Positions 46,662 through 57,521 of a stretch of DNA of 64,000 nt are shown here, piece after piece. The notes beneath the pieces are model-generated. The model searched no databases. It was not told the origin of the DNA and worked only from the letters and a program-made list of their open reading frames with translations. Both the position numbers and the translations under genes were made by a program. How positions within the stretch are numbered: position 1 is the stretch's first letter; each line of letters begins with the position of its first letter. Source of the DNA: Spisula solida (taxonomy: Eukaryota; Mollusca; Bivalvia; Venerida; Mactridae). Location: NCBI GenBank assembly GCA_947247005.1, contig OX365959.1:33004148-33068147 (forward strand). The letters are read 5' to 3'.

Positions 46662-47472
46662 CTCTGAGGAGTCTATTCACTTCAGTTTTCATCCGCTCCA
46701 GTATGATTCTTGTGAGCACCTTGCTGGGCATTGATAAGAGCTGTATGCCTCGCCAGTTCTTGCAATCACTGAGGTTGCCTTTCTTCGGTAATTTTACAAG
46801 GTACCCTGTCTGCCACTCTACAGGAACCTCTTCTGTGTCCCAGATGAGTTGGATAAGGTCCAGCATCATGTCTGCAGTGACGTCTGCTGTTGCCTTCATG
46901 GCTTCTGGTGGGATTTTGTCAGGTCCTGGAGCTTTCTCGTTCTTGATCTTGTTGATGGCCTGCTTTACTTCCTGTTTGGTAATTGGTCCTATATTTATTG
47001 CCAGGTCTGGTCCATCTTCTATGGTTGGTGGTTGGGTGACTGGGGTACCATTCAGGAATTCGTCAAAGTGCTCTTTCCACCTGTTCAGTGGTTCTTCTGG
47101 CTTGGACAGGGTAGTGCCATTTCGGTCTTGTACTGGCTTGTTGGAATTGCTTTGACGTCCGGTTAGTTGTCGGGTGATCTGGTACAGTGTTGTCATGTCA
47201 TTTTGTTGTGCAGCTAATTCTGCTTTTTCAGCCATCCTATTGATCATGTTTCGTTTGTCCCGCTGGCAGCTCTTCTTAACCTCCTTCTGTAGGGTACTGT
47301 ACTCCCCCTGGCTTCTCTGTGTCTGTTCTCTGGTCTTTGCTTGTAGGAGCTTCTGTCTAGCTGTTCTTTTGGTTTCTATCTTCTGAATGGTGCTGTCTGA
47401 GATCCAGGTCTTGTATGTTCGAGATCGGAAGCCAAGCCTTTCTTCGCAGACTGATGTAAAGGTATTCTTCAC
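46615..47472 (-). pseudogene. RTE-like ORF, linker and N-terminal RT fingers
   Basis: This part restarts after a TGA stop near 47480 (EQK-stop-DHVKNTF). It gives a basic linker (TARQKLLQAKTREQT), IKNEKAPGPDKIPPEAMKA, WQTGYLVKLPKKGNLSDCKN, WRGIQLLSMPSKVLTRIILE and DEQAGFRAGR: RT motifs 0 to 2a. A frameshift near 46640 separates it from the palm domain. Confidence 0.85.
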
Positions 47473-47521
47473 GTGGTCTCATTTCTGCTCTAAGGGGTCA
47501 TTTTCTGTGTCTGTCAGAGCT

Positions 47522-48433
47522 TCAAATCTGTTTCTCAGACTGATGGAGAACTCTTGTTTCTCTAGAGGAGTCTTCAGTTTGGAGGTGTCGAAGCGTGGAC
47601 TCTTGGTATTCCCTTGCTTTCTGACGCTTTGCTATGAGAAGCTCATGGTCTGATCCTATCTCCGCTCCACGGTGGGCTCTGACGTCACTGAGGGTTCTTC
47701 TCAATCGGCGTGAGATCCCGATGTGGTCTATATGATTTTTCACTGACTTGTCTGGTGATGTCCATGTGATTTTGTGAATCTCTTTGTGGGCAAATATGGT
47801 GCCGCCTATGACAAGGTCATTCAACCCACAGAAGTCAGTGAAAAACTCTCCATTCTCATTGATGTCTCCCAATCCTTCCTTCCCCATGATAAGCTCCTTC
47901 CCTGTATTGCTGTGTCCTACCTTGGCATTCATGTCTCCCATCACTAAAGTGATGTCACGCTTTGGTACCTTGTCTATGACACTCTGGAGTTGGGCATAGA
48001 ATTCTTCTTTGATGACATCTTCCGCTTGGTTGGTGGGGGCATAACATTGGATGATGGTGACTTCCTGGAACTTTGAGTGGAATCTTGCCCTTATGATCCG
48101 ATTGTTGATTGGCTCCCATTCGAGAAGACTTTTCTGTGCTTCCTTGGTCAGAAGCAGTCTGACTCCATTATGATGGTGGTCTTCCTCATTTGGTGGACCA
48201 GAGAAAAGTAGAGTGTGGCCCGAGGCTAGCATAACTCTTCCTGATGTTGTCCATCTGACTTCACTCAGGCCCATGATGTCTAGTCTGAACTTTTCCATTT
48301 CCCTGGCCAGTTGAGCTGCTCGTCCAGTTTCATATAAAGTTCGTACATTCCAAAATCCTATCCGTGAGACGTTCTTGAAGGAGAGTAGGTTTGTCCGCAG
48401 ATTTCTCCGCTTCATATGCTCTCCCCGTGTCAA
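47522..48433 (-). pseudogene. RTE-like ORF, APE-type endonuclease domain
   Basis: From MTRGEHMKRRNL the frame gives IGFWNVRTLYETGRAAQLAR, GLSEVRW, GVRLLL, VTIIQCYAPTN, VMGDMNAKVG, TWTSPDKSVKNHIDHI and GSDHELL: the ordered N, E, Y, D-N and S-D-H motifs of an apurinic-like endonuclease that nicks the target for reverse transcription. All catalytic motifs are visible. The frame is lost near 47600 (RHLQTEDSS should read SKLKTPLEKQEF in the next frame). Confidence 0.85.
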
Positions 48434-48566
48434 TACCCTAAATCCTGATGTATTGTTGCTGTGGTTCTAGTTTCTGTAGCGGGTAAGGTTTTTACGTGGT
48501 ATGGGTGCTGTCCCTACGCACAACCCTCCTCCTTTCACATCCGGGCTTGGGACCGGCATCAGAGTT

Positions 48567-48578
48567 GACACTTTCACT
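48567..48578. repeat. Target-site duplication of the RTE-like LINE, right copy
   Basis: GACACTTTCACT, identical to 45505-45516. Confidence 0.8.
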
Positions 48579-48596
48579 GCCTGATTAATATTTTAT

Positions 48597-49238
48597 TATA
48601 CCCCCCGCACAACGAGTTGTAAGGGGGGGTATACTGGATTCAGCTTGTCTGTCTGTCTGTCTGTCTGTCCGTCCGTCCGTCCGTCCGTCCGTCCGTCCGT
48701 CCGTCCGTCGTCCGTCCGTCCGTCCGTAGACGCATTCTTGTGGACGCAACCCCTCCTACAGTTTTTGCAGCATTTCCTTCAAACTTTCACAGATGAACAA
48801 CCTCAACATGTAGATGTGCATAAAGGAAAGAATTTACGCTGCGACAATTTTTGACAGAATTATGGCCCTTTGTACTTTTATGCACTATGCAATATATAGT
48901 GAATTGTTCTTGTGGACGCAACTCCTCCTACAGTTTTTGCAGCATTTCCTTCAAACTTTCACAGATGAACAACCTCAACATGTAGATGTGCATAAAGGAA
49001 AGAATTTGCGCTGTGACAATTTTTGACAGAATTATGGCCCTTTGTACTTTTATGCACTATACAATATACAGTGAATAGTTCTTGTGGACGCAACTTCTCC
49101 TACAGTTTTTGCAGCATTTTCATCAAACTTTACCAGATGAACAACCTCAACAAGTAGATGTGCATAAAGAAAAGAATTAGCTGCAATGATTTTGCCACGC
49201 GGGGGGTATATTAGTCTGCCAAATGGGGACAGTTCTAG
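48597..49238 (+). mobile_element. Family D repeat (D1)
   Basis: Begins TATACCCCCCGCACAACGAG, TTGTAAGGGGGGGTATA (palindromic ends CCCCCC/GGGGGG), CTGT then CCGT microsatellite, three ~170-bp core units (TTCTTGTGGACGCAACTCCT, TTTGCAGCATTTCCTTCAAA) and the end CACGCGGGGGGTATATTAGT...GACAGTTCTAGTT. Other copies: D2 (50861-50988) and an old fragment (39725-39915). Confidence 0.75.
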
Positions 49239-49448
49239 TTAGTAATTGCAACTTATACTTCAAAGGTGTTGATAATAGCCGGGTGTCGAAATTAGACCGG
49301 GTTGCTCTACCATGATGAAAATAATAAAATTTGATATCTGTAGACAATAAAATTATGCTCTTAAACATATTTTATCATACTAATATCTGTGTATTTGTAT
49401 GAACACTTTGGTTGATCGATTTTGCACAATGGATTTTTCTTACTTCAG

Positions 49449-49526
49449 GCAACATTGGAAGGTATCAGCGAGGATCTGTATAACTCCTTGGAGAACCAGA
49501 AAACAAATGATTCTTCTTTACAAAAG
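49449..49526 (+). CDS. DHX9: DHX9 exon c: end of the transactivation region
   Basis: Twenty-six codons, ATLEGISEDLYNSLENQK to SSLQK, between TACTTCAG and GTTTGT, phase 0 both sides. With exon b it reads GPLAY/ATLEGISEDLYNSLE, matching vertebrate GPLAFATPEQISMDLKNELM. It lies in a helical stretch before the helicase core. The intron before it is about 9.8 kb and filled with repeats. Short and less conserved, so it is supported mainly by position, frame and splice signals. Confidence 0.82.
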
Positions 49527-49671
49527 GTTTGTATGTGTAGGTTATAGTTTAACCCATTCCTCCATGGTCCTACCTGTCATATCCCATCTAGTCACCTAAT
49601 ATTGTATAAAACCTGAGATGATTATTGTTGATCAATCAAGTGAGTTTGGGGCCTCCCTGCTGAAAAACATG

Positions 49672-50448
49672 CATTGGCAATGAGTACTAAAATCGGTACT
49701 CGGGTACTCGGTCATTCTTCCGATCGAGTACTCGGGTACTCGGAAAACTATAAATGTGCACGATATCTGGGAATCAGAATGTTGTACTGCAAATGTGCAT
49801 GTTCAACTTCAAATAGAACATCGTGTATGCCTGTCCGTTCTGTTCAGTTGATGATCCGATCTAGATCGGTAGAAGAAGGTTGAAACAATAAAAACTAACA
49901 AAAAGAACAACGAATACAGTGTAAATGCAATATAACATTCAATCAATAACGCTAGAAAATCAAATAATAACAATTAACAACTAAGGGGGAATACTCTAAT
50001 CAACCGGTGACATAGTAACATTTACACAGCATGACCATTTCACAGTCGAGTTATCGTTCATTCATATTACGCTTGGGAACGATTAAAATTTAAAGTAATA
50101 TTTTCTTAATTTCTTAATCGATTTTCACACCCAATAAACAATAACTGCCAATTATAAATATATGACAATTACTCGAATTGGTGTCAACAAAAGAACCACA
50201 AGCTATACGTGTCATAGACAAATTATAAGACGATGATTGACAGGTATGTGTGTTTTATTACACTTGCAATTAGCGACCCCCTGTCGGCGATTAAGGATTG
50301 ATGACACGTTGTTAATTGTAATTTAGTGGACCAGATAAGACTTGGACACGTTATGTACAAAACAGGATTAACAATTTTGTTTTTCCGAGTACTCGAATAC
50401 TGATTTTGCTATTCGATAATCGGACCTTTCGTTGCCATCCCTAGTAAT
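49672..50448. mobile_element. Possible hAT-like non-autonomous element
   Basis: The left end (TTGGCAATGAGTACT...CGGTACTCGGGTACTCGG) and the right end (CCGAGTACTCGAATACTGAT ... CGTTGCCATCCCTAG) are rough inverse copies. Ends of the CTAGGGATGGCAACG type are common on hAT-like elements. The ends are not exact and no 8-bp duplication was confirmed. Confidence 0.4.
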
Positions 50449-50642
50449 GTGTGATGTTTTTAAAATTAAACAAGGTCTTCATTATAGCTATACCTAACTT
50501 AGTGAATGGAATATTGAGACTGATTGGTATAAGTTGTAGCAAATTGTCTATGTAACAAATAATATTATCATGTTAGTGTACTGAATTTCTATTAAAACAG
50601 ATACAAATTGTGTTATAAAACTTTTGTCCCTAAAAACTGATC

Positions 50643-50860
50643 AGGCCCCAAATCTCCCGAAGCATCTCAAGTAGAAATCTCAACTCAAATTGAGATTTTG
50701 CTTAAATGCAAGTTTGAATAAGAGATAAGTCCCAGCTCTTGAAATTTTACTGTAATAAACTCAGAATAACATTTCTGTTTAGTGATGCTAATTTTGACTG
50801 GCATCACAATTAACATAAAGACAGTGTCTATATTTGAGATGAGATCTTGCTCAGATTGCA
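50643..50860. mobile_element. MITE family M1, copy 3, truncated
   Basis: Starts CCCCAAATCTCCCGAAGCATCTCAAG-like (CTCCCGAAGCATCTCAAGTA), continues AAATTGAGATTTTGCTTAAA, and fades near TGAGATGAGATCTTGCTCAG, where a family D fragment takes over. Confidence 0.7.
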
Positions 50861-50988
50861 GCATTTGCTTCAAACTTTAACAGATGAACAACTCTAACAT
50901 GTAGATGTGCATGAAGCAAAAAATTAGCTGCAATGATTTTTGCCACGCGGGGGGTATATTTGTCCGCGAATGGCGACAGTTCTAGTTT
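50861..50988 (+). mobile_element. Family D repeat (D2), 3' fragment
   Basis: Holds one core unit end (GCAGCATTTGCTTCAAACTT, AGATGTGCATGAAGCAAA) and the terminus GCCACGCGGGGGGTATATTT...GCGACAGTTCTAGTTT. Lies just before exon d. Confidence 0.7.
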
Positions 50989-51014
50989 ATAAATTAATGC
51001 TGACTATTTTGCAG

Positions 51015-51134
51015 ATGTTAGAAGATCGAGGAAAGTTACCAGTATGGCACTCGACTGACCATATACTTCATGCTATCAACAATAACTCTGTGGTGATTAT
51101 CCGAGGTGAAACTGGTTGTGGTAAAACTACACAG
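51015..51134 (+). CDS. DHX9: DHX9 exon d: start of the helicase core, Walker A motif
   Basis: Forty codons, [20 protein letters not shown], then [20 protein letters not shown], between TTTTGCAG and GTAATC, phase 0. GETGCGKT is motif I (Walker A) of DEAH/RHA helicases, which binds the ATP phosphates; the catalytic lysine is present. It aligns with RELLPVKKFESEILEAIS and [16 protein letters not shown] of vertebrate DHX9. The open frame continues past the donor, but conservation stops at TTQ, which sets the border. Confidence 0.95.
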
Positions 51135-51611
51135 GTAATCTATATATATTCACCCACACAGCCCTCACTAGGGGTCAAAAACTTGGTTTTAAGAGTGAAC
51201 TTGATAATAAAAAAACAGGGATGTAGTGGTTTGAGCATCAGTTCTGCCTTCCAAATATGATTTTTTAGGTTTGTTATTTGACAGCTATATTCAAGTTCTC
51301 CCGGTTGTAAATAGTAATGAGTGTCTGCCAGATAACAGGGTGCCTAATAAACTCAGCTTTATTCAGTCACCTGGTCATGTGACTAGTGATAATCCGTCAC
51401 TTTACCACGTGATCTGACGTACCCGAGGAGAGGTTTTCCAATCTCAATGAGCTGGTGGTTGATCGGTTATTTTCTTCGACTTACCTGCGTCTACACGACG
51501 TCTTTAAATATGTCCGACGTCGTCACGTAACAAACGTGAAGTTGAGCTTTAGTTAATGAAAGAGTCCCGAGTTTGATCCCCTTACTGAGCAGAATAAGCG
51601 ACTGGATAAAC

Positions 51612-51755
51612 AGAATAATAGGTCAGTGCCGTGAATGAAGAAAAAGTTTATCTTGCTCGCCTGCGGAAATTATCGGATTCGCCTACGGCTCACCTGATAA
51701 ATTCCTCCGCCTTGCCAGATAAACTTTTTCATCCACAGCACTAACCTATTATTCT
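51612..51755. mobile_element. 144-bp MITE with ~45-bp terminal inverted repeats
   Basis: The left arm AGAATAATAGGTCAGTGCCG ... AAAAAGTTTATCTTGC is inverted at the right as GCCAGATAAACTTTTTCATC ... ACCTATTATTCT, with a few mismatches. The centre GCCTGCGGAAATTATCGGAT / GGCTCACCTGATAAATTCC also pairs. Lies in the intron between exons d and e. Confidence 0.75.
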
Positions 51756-51858
51756 CTATTTCTATACTGTTATTGTTAAAGATATTTTAGCCAATGTAAA
51801 TGCCAAATCAAACATTATTTTGCTCAAACGAGATAATGTTATCATGTTGTTGTTGTAG

Positions 51859-51930
51859 GTTCCACAGTTTATTCTTGATCAGATGATTCAAACAGGAAGA
51901 GGTGCTGACTGCAACATTATCATTACACAG
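51859..51930 (+). CDS. DHX9: DHX9 exon e: between motifs I and Ia
   Basis: Twenty-four codons, VPQFILDQMIQTGRGADCNI then IITQ, between TTGTTGTAG and GTAAAT, phase 0. It continues TTQ/VPQFILD exactly as in vertebrate DHX9 (VPQFILDDFIQNDRAAECNI). Motif Ia (TQPRR) is split between this exon and the next. Confidence 0.95.
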
Positions 51931-53756
51931 GTAAATTATTACGCCCCCACCCCCCCCCCTCTCCCTTTGTTGGGGGTATATTGCTTTGCACATGTCGGTT
52001 CAGGTATATACCTGATCTTAGGTTTTTGCGTGTTCAGAAAAAGTCGGTTTTTCTTTGTTTTCACTATATTAATTTTCATTTAATAATTTTCCGAATTTTA
52101 GGTTTTTCATAATTTTTATCTTGCACCCATGTTTCCGTTCAATAACTTCGAGGGGCCTTAAAAATCTGGAACATAGCCCATGGCTTTCGTATTGGGAATA
52201 TTAGCGGCATTTAGGTCATTTAATACACAAACCCGTTAATAGTCCGGCCCCAAACCCAATATACCTTGCATTGGAGTATAAAGTTTTTTTCTTTGCTGAT
52301 TTCAGTAGACAAGACCTTTCAAATGAAATTTCTGACGGGTGACATTGTGTCACCCTTGAGCATTTTGAGAAAATTGGGGTAAAAGTTCCAAAATATAAAC
52401 GAAACTGCGAATTTTTGGAATCGGTGAACTACATTGTTATTTGTAATCATATTTTATAATAAATCACATTTATATGTAGTTATTACGTTGCAGTTGAAGA
52501 CTTCAAAAGTTTAGTGCCATGCATTTATGCAATAGGAGGTATTTTGGGGTAAAACGTTAAAAAGTGCATAGAAAAGTGCGAATTATTGGAATCGGTGGAC
52601 TATAATGTCATTAGCCATTATATTTGGTAAATAATCGCTGTGATAGTTATATAGTGACTTGCGATGAAGATATTAAACACCTTAAGCTAGGCTATGGTAC
52701 AAAATGTGGTATTTTGGGGAAAAACATTAAAAAGTGCATTTAAAAGTGCAAATTTTCGGAATCGGTGAAATTTAACGTCAATCACCATTATATTTGGTAA
52801 ATAATCGCCGTGATAGTTTAATAGTGACTTGCGATAGGCTTACGTACAAAACACCTTTAGATAGGCTTACGTACAAAATGTGGAATTTCGGGGGTAAACA
52901 CTAAAAAATGTAACGGAAAATGCGGATTTTCGGAACTGGATAGACTTCTATGTCATGGTTAATTTTATTTGGTAATTACAATTGTAATTACTATAATATG
53001 ATCTATAGTGATGAATGATCTTAAATCATGGTATGGTGCAAAATATATAATTTTTAGGATAGAACATACACAATTGTCACGAAAAGTATGATTTTTGGGA
53101 ATATGTTTACTACGCTGTTATAATTAATTTAACTTGACAGTAAATCACTGTGAGAGGTACATATCATCATGCAGTTCAAGTTGTCTATGCTTTAAGCTAA
53201 ATGCGATGTATTGTGGTAAAACATCACTAAAATTATATGAACATTTTTAATCCACAGACAAGTCAGATTTTACTACATAAAGCCATTTCCGGCCTTATTA
53301 TAATTTTGTATTACTCATCAACACCAAGTCCACCATTACTGAACATACGAGGTACCCATTAGAACCGAATACATGCATCACAAGTCATGCCCTATAGAGT
53401 ACTCACCACCACTGAGTACAAGCTTGCTAGGCCAAATAGGGTATTAAAACCAACAGTGAGTCCACCATTCAATATCCTATGAGTACAAACAATCTAAGAC
53501 CTACTGAGCTTTGACCACCATTTAATAAAGCCAGGCCGGAAAAAATGTAAACCTATACATAGCCATATATAGTACTCACCACCACCAGCCATTCCTCATC
53601 TAATTGGGTACATGCCGCTGCTGCTTATCTTATGGTATCAGCAATTTGTTACTCTTTGTGGTACCTGGCTCAGCAATTCCTGGACCTATACGTACATAAC
53701 CCTGCATGGCAGTCACCCCTAGTGCTGTCGATACCATATACTGCTGTGTACAGTCA

Positions 53757-53990
53757 CTCCTCGATAGTCTAATGGTAGAGCGTTCGCTTCGATTGCGGGA
53801 TGTCCCAGGCTCAATCCCAGGCCTGGTCATACCAAAGACGATTTAAAATGCTACCATGGAGTAATTCCCTTGCATATATAGATACTTAGCATAAATGGGA
53901 CGCTGGTTTCTCTCCCTTACCACCGTAGCGATGAATAACACCAATAATTAGTCACCGAGCGTGATTAATTAATATGAGTTGAAGAACTTG
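53757..53990 (+). repeat. tRNA-derived SINE-like sequence
   Basis: The head (53757-53832) has an A-box-like TAGTCTAATGGTAGAGCG and a B-box-like GGCTCAATCCC, followed by a ~150-bp body ending GAGCGTGATTAATTAATATG. The head can be folded only in part as a tRNA and has no intact acceptor stem, so a SINE fits better than a gene. Lies inside the foldback element. Confidence 0.5.
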
Positions 53991-54519
53991 TTTCACAATC
54001 TACCTAACATATACTACATTTGTATATAGTGTTTATTCCTGGAGCCCACGGGCCACCTGACACGTCTTGGCACATGCAGTCTGTGGTACCTAACACTGCT
54101 CTATTAGATAGCAAATACTATCAGACACAGTCATTCATAGCTTTATATGCTACCCAACACTGCTTGGGTCTGCATGCCATTAATTTTATTGCTCTACGGG
54201 GTATGTAACACATCCTTTCCCAGCTCCAAATGATAGCATAGCAATTTATGACCTAAAAGGGTTACCTAATACTGTTGGAAGCATGACAGTGATTATTCCT
54301 GAATTTATAAGGATTACTTGTCAAGCCATCACTGATTGAATATTGCCTGACACAGTCATTCCTGACTTCATTTGATATACAATACTACTAGACGCAGCCA
54401 TTTATAAATCTATAGGGTATCAAACAGTACATTTGACATTTAAAGTTAAAACGTTACCGAGTTGTGCAGGGCCACTTTCAGAAATTCAGCCGTTCAGCCA
54501 CCCTTTGACATTCATTGGG

Positions 54520-54642
54520 CTACCTTGCGTTTCTGTCTCCCTGTGGAGACTAGTTCTCCTCTGGTATGTGTGCGTCAAAATCGCGTTTCTGTCTCCCAGT
54601 GGAGACTAGTTCTCCTCTGGTATGTGTGCGTCAAAATCGAGA
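54520..54642 (+). repeat. Two near-identical ~58-bp direct repeats
   Basis: GCGTTTCTGTCTCCC(T/A)GTGG followed by AGACTAGTTCTCCTCTGGTA and TGTGTGCGTCAAAATCG occurs twice in tandem (about 54527 and 54585) with one difference. A recent local duplication in the foldback core. Confidence 0.75.
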
Positions 54643-54734
54643 AATAGCGTCCAGAAATATCGAATATGCAAATCATCACAAGTACCAATTCACACATTCG
54701 TCGAGTGGGCATTGTGGGTTATTCTTGCTCAGAG

Positions 54735-54815
54735 AAATTAAGCAATGGTGCAGAGTGGGATCGAACACGGGACGTCTCGATCCCAAAGCGTGCGCCCCAC
54801 CTCTAGACTATTCCT
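54735..54815 (-). repeat. tRNA-like SINE head, minus strand
   Basis: On the minus strand TAGTCTAGAGGTGGGGCGCA (A-box region) and GTGTTCGATCCCACTCTGC (B-box region) are spaced as in a tRNA. Poor stem pairing argues for a SINE head. Also inside the foldback element. Confidence 0.45.
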
Positions 54816-56709
54816 TGCTTAATTCGGACACATATATGACATGAAACAGCCATTCCTTTCTTTAATTGGTACCCAATGTAGTTTGGAACTGCTCTTTGTT
54901 GCCCTGTGTGGTACTAATTATATAACATACACTTCATTAATTTTATAGGGTACAACTGACTGTCATTGATATGTATGACCCACTGACCAAAAACGTAGAG
55001 ATTATAGGCCAAGGCCATTTATAGAGTTGTTTGTCTTGTCGAGTGCCAGTGCTATGATAGTATAGATTAGTAACCTTGTACTGCTGTGAACAGCCATTCC
55101 TTGATCTATTTGGGATGTTCTGACTCTACCTGGCGGTTTCACCTTGTTTTGTGATGTCTAAAACTGACATTCGAGACTTTATAATTATGGCATTAAACAC
55201 TGCATAGAATAGCCATACTATGCTCTATATGATACCTAACACTGCTGTGAACAGGTGTTCCTGGTTCTATGAGGGTGACAAAACACTGCCTGGTATACCA
55301 GTAGTAATTCCTAATGGGATGGGATATCAACTACTGCGCCAGATGCTGCTATTGATTTATTAGTTTTGGGTACTCAGCCGGAGAACTCATTACTGGCTCT
55401 ATTGAAATCTATATTTGCCTTGCACAGCATCATCTCCGGGTCTATAGGGGATAACACATACTACTTTACTAGTTCTGTTGGGCATTGCTAGTAATAGTTC
55501 TATGATGTAACTTACACACAGCTAGAATAGTCACTTCTATGACCCGGGATACATATCATTAGATATCTAAGGGCAATAAAGCCTACGTTTAACATTTTAT
55601 CCAAATATATCATACTAATCTCAATAACATTGCACATAGGTTTGATATCTTAAACTCTACATGTTAATAAGTACATGTTGCATGGATTTACTATGAAATA
55701 AAACGATAAAAGACTGTGTAGTCTACAACCTCGAAAAATTCGCCCCTTTTCTTTATATTTTGAAGTTACAATGTATACCCCAAATTATCACATTTGCACA
55801 AAAGCCAAACTTAAGACTTTTGATATTAAAACTGTAAGGTTATTAACACCATTAATATTGATTAATCACAGAGCAAAGATACATGACATTGTACCCGGTC
55901 TACCTATTCAAAAAAATGCAGTTTTCCTCCATACATGTACTATTTAATGTTTTACCCCATAAATACCACATTTTGTACTATAGCCTAGCTTAAGATCTTT
56001 GATATCTTAATGGCAAATCACTATAAAAATACCACAGCGATTATTTACCAAATATAATGGCCAGTGACGTTAAATTTTACCGATTCCGAAAATTCGCACT
56101 TTTTAACGTTATATAACCCAAAAAACCTCCTTTTGCATAAATGCACGGCACTAAAATGTTGCAATCTTCAATTGCAACTTAATAACTACATATAAATGTG
56201 ATTTATTATAAAATATGATTATAAATAATAATTTAGTTCACCGATTCCAAAAATTCGCAGTTTCGTTTATATTTTGGAACTTTTACCCCAATTTTCTCAA
56301 AATGCTCAAGGGTGACACAATGTCACCTGTCAGAAATTCCATTTGAAAGGTCTTGGCTACTGAAATCACCAAAGAAAAAAACTTTATACTCCAATGCAAG
56401 GTTCGGTTAAATTTCGGGGATTTCGGGCCGGACTATAAAGCCAATAGGTACACATTGGTTAGCGTATAAATATCAACCAATGAAAATCGCTGTCACAAAA
56501 TCGTCATTTGACAAACATGGAGTCATTTTGACAATAAAATATGCAGCCGATTCGTTTTTTGGCTTAAACGTATACATTTAGTGAAGTTAACATGTGTCAT
56601 CCAGGTAAATCTGTTCCAACTTTTGCGTTCTTTAATTTTACCACTTTATTATGTTTTTACACAACGGTAAATTCGACATATGTAAATGATATCCTCAATA
56701 TTTCTATTT

Positions 56710-57427
56710 TTAGCTCACCTGAGCACGAAGTGCTCAAGGTGAGCTATTGTGATCACCCTTCTGTCCGTCGTCCGTCTTGCGCCGTCCACCGTCAACAATT
56801 GGATTGTTAACACTCTAGAGGTCACAGTTTTCACTTAATCTTTAAGAAACTGGGTCATAATGTTTGTCTCTATGAAATCTAGGTCAAGTTCGTCACTGGG
56901 TCATCTGGGGTCAAAAACTAGGTCACTAGGTCAAATCAAAGAAAAACCTTGTTCACACTCTAGAGGTCACAATTTTGACATAATCTTAATGAAACTTGGT
57001 CACAATGTATGTCTCTATGAAATCTAGGCCAAGTTCGTAATTGGGTCATCTGGGGTCAAAAACTAGGTCACCAGGTCACATTGAAGTAAAACCTTGTTAA
57101 CATTCTAGAGGTCACCTGCTTTACCTAATCTATATAAAACTTGGTCACTTTGTTTGTCTGCATAAAATCTAGGTCAAGTTCGTAAGTGGGTCATCTGTGG
57201 TCAAAAACTAGGTCACAAGGTCACATCAAAGAAAAACCTTGTTTACACTCTAGAGGTCACACTTTTTATGTGATATTAATGACACTTGGCCACAATGTGT
57301 AGCTTTATGAAATCTAGGTCCAGTTCGCAACTAGGTCATCTGGGATCAAAAACTAGGTCACCAGGTCACTGATTCTGCCTAAACTGCTAGTCATCAGGTG
57401 AGCGCTATAGGGCCAATGGCCCTCTTG
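56710..57427 (+). mobile_element. Family A repeat (A8), short copy
   Basis: Start TTAGCTCACCTGAGCACGAA with palindrome GAGCACGAAGTGCTC, short CGTC microsatellite, four diverged core units (TCTAGAGGTCACA, TTTGTCTCTATGAAATCTAG) and the end AGGTGAGCGCTATAGGGCCAATGGCCCTCTTG. The terminal hairpin keeps its pairing though its bases differ from A1 (GGGCCAATGGCCC). Confidence 0.82.
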
Positions 57428-57521
57428 TTTGTTTTATTGGATGCACCTCAGTGATCGGGTGGACTTTAACTACTTGACCAATTTCGATAGGATTTTGCAT
57501 GGAAGTGTTTTTGTGTCGCCT

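Larger units (their letters stand above)
45517..48566 (-). mobile_element. Full-length RTE-like non-LTR retrotransposon, ~3.05 kb
   Basis: Minus strand, 5' end near 48566 (GATGCCGGTCCCAAGCCCGG), one ORF for endonuclease plus reverse transcriptase, almost no 3' UTR, and a 3' tail of TAAGTAAGTAAG repeats. Both ends abut the 12-bp duplication GACACTTTCACT. Short length, APE endonuclease fused to RT and a microsatellite tail instead of poly-A are typical of the RTE group; a tree would be needed to confirm the clade. It lies antisense in a DHX9 intron. Two frameshifts (about 47600 and 46640) and one stop (about 47480) make it inactive. Confidence 0.88.
52239..56436. mobile_element. 4.2-kb foldback element with tandem repeats in both arms
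   Basis: The left end AGTCCGGCCCCAAACCC and the right end TTTCGGGCCGGACTATA are inverse. The match runs on for some 330 bp (TTGCATTGGAGTATAAAG, GTGACATTGTGTCACCC, GAATTTTTGGAATCGGTGAA). Each arm then has ~170-bp units (marked by GGAATCGGTG), about five at left (52239-53270) and four at right (55570-56436). The core is a degenerate ~60-90-bp repeat (CCATTCCTG...CTATAGGGTACCTAACACTG CTGTGAAC). No transposase frame. It lies in the intron between exons e and f. Confidence 0.8.

Noticed and set aside
45418..47653. Plus-strand open frames up to 177 codons opposite the RTE-like LINE
   Set aside because: Shadows of the minus-strand endonuclease/RT ORF, which has all catalytic motifs.
53757..53832. 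Functional tRNA gene
   Set aside because: A- and B-box words are present but stems do not pair well and a SINE-like body follows.
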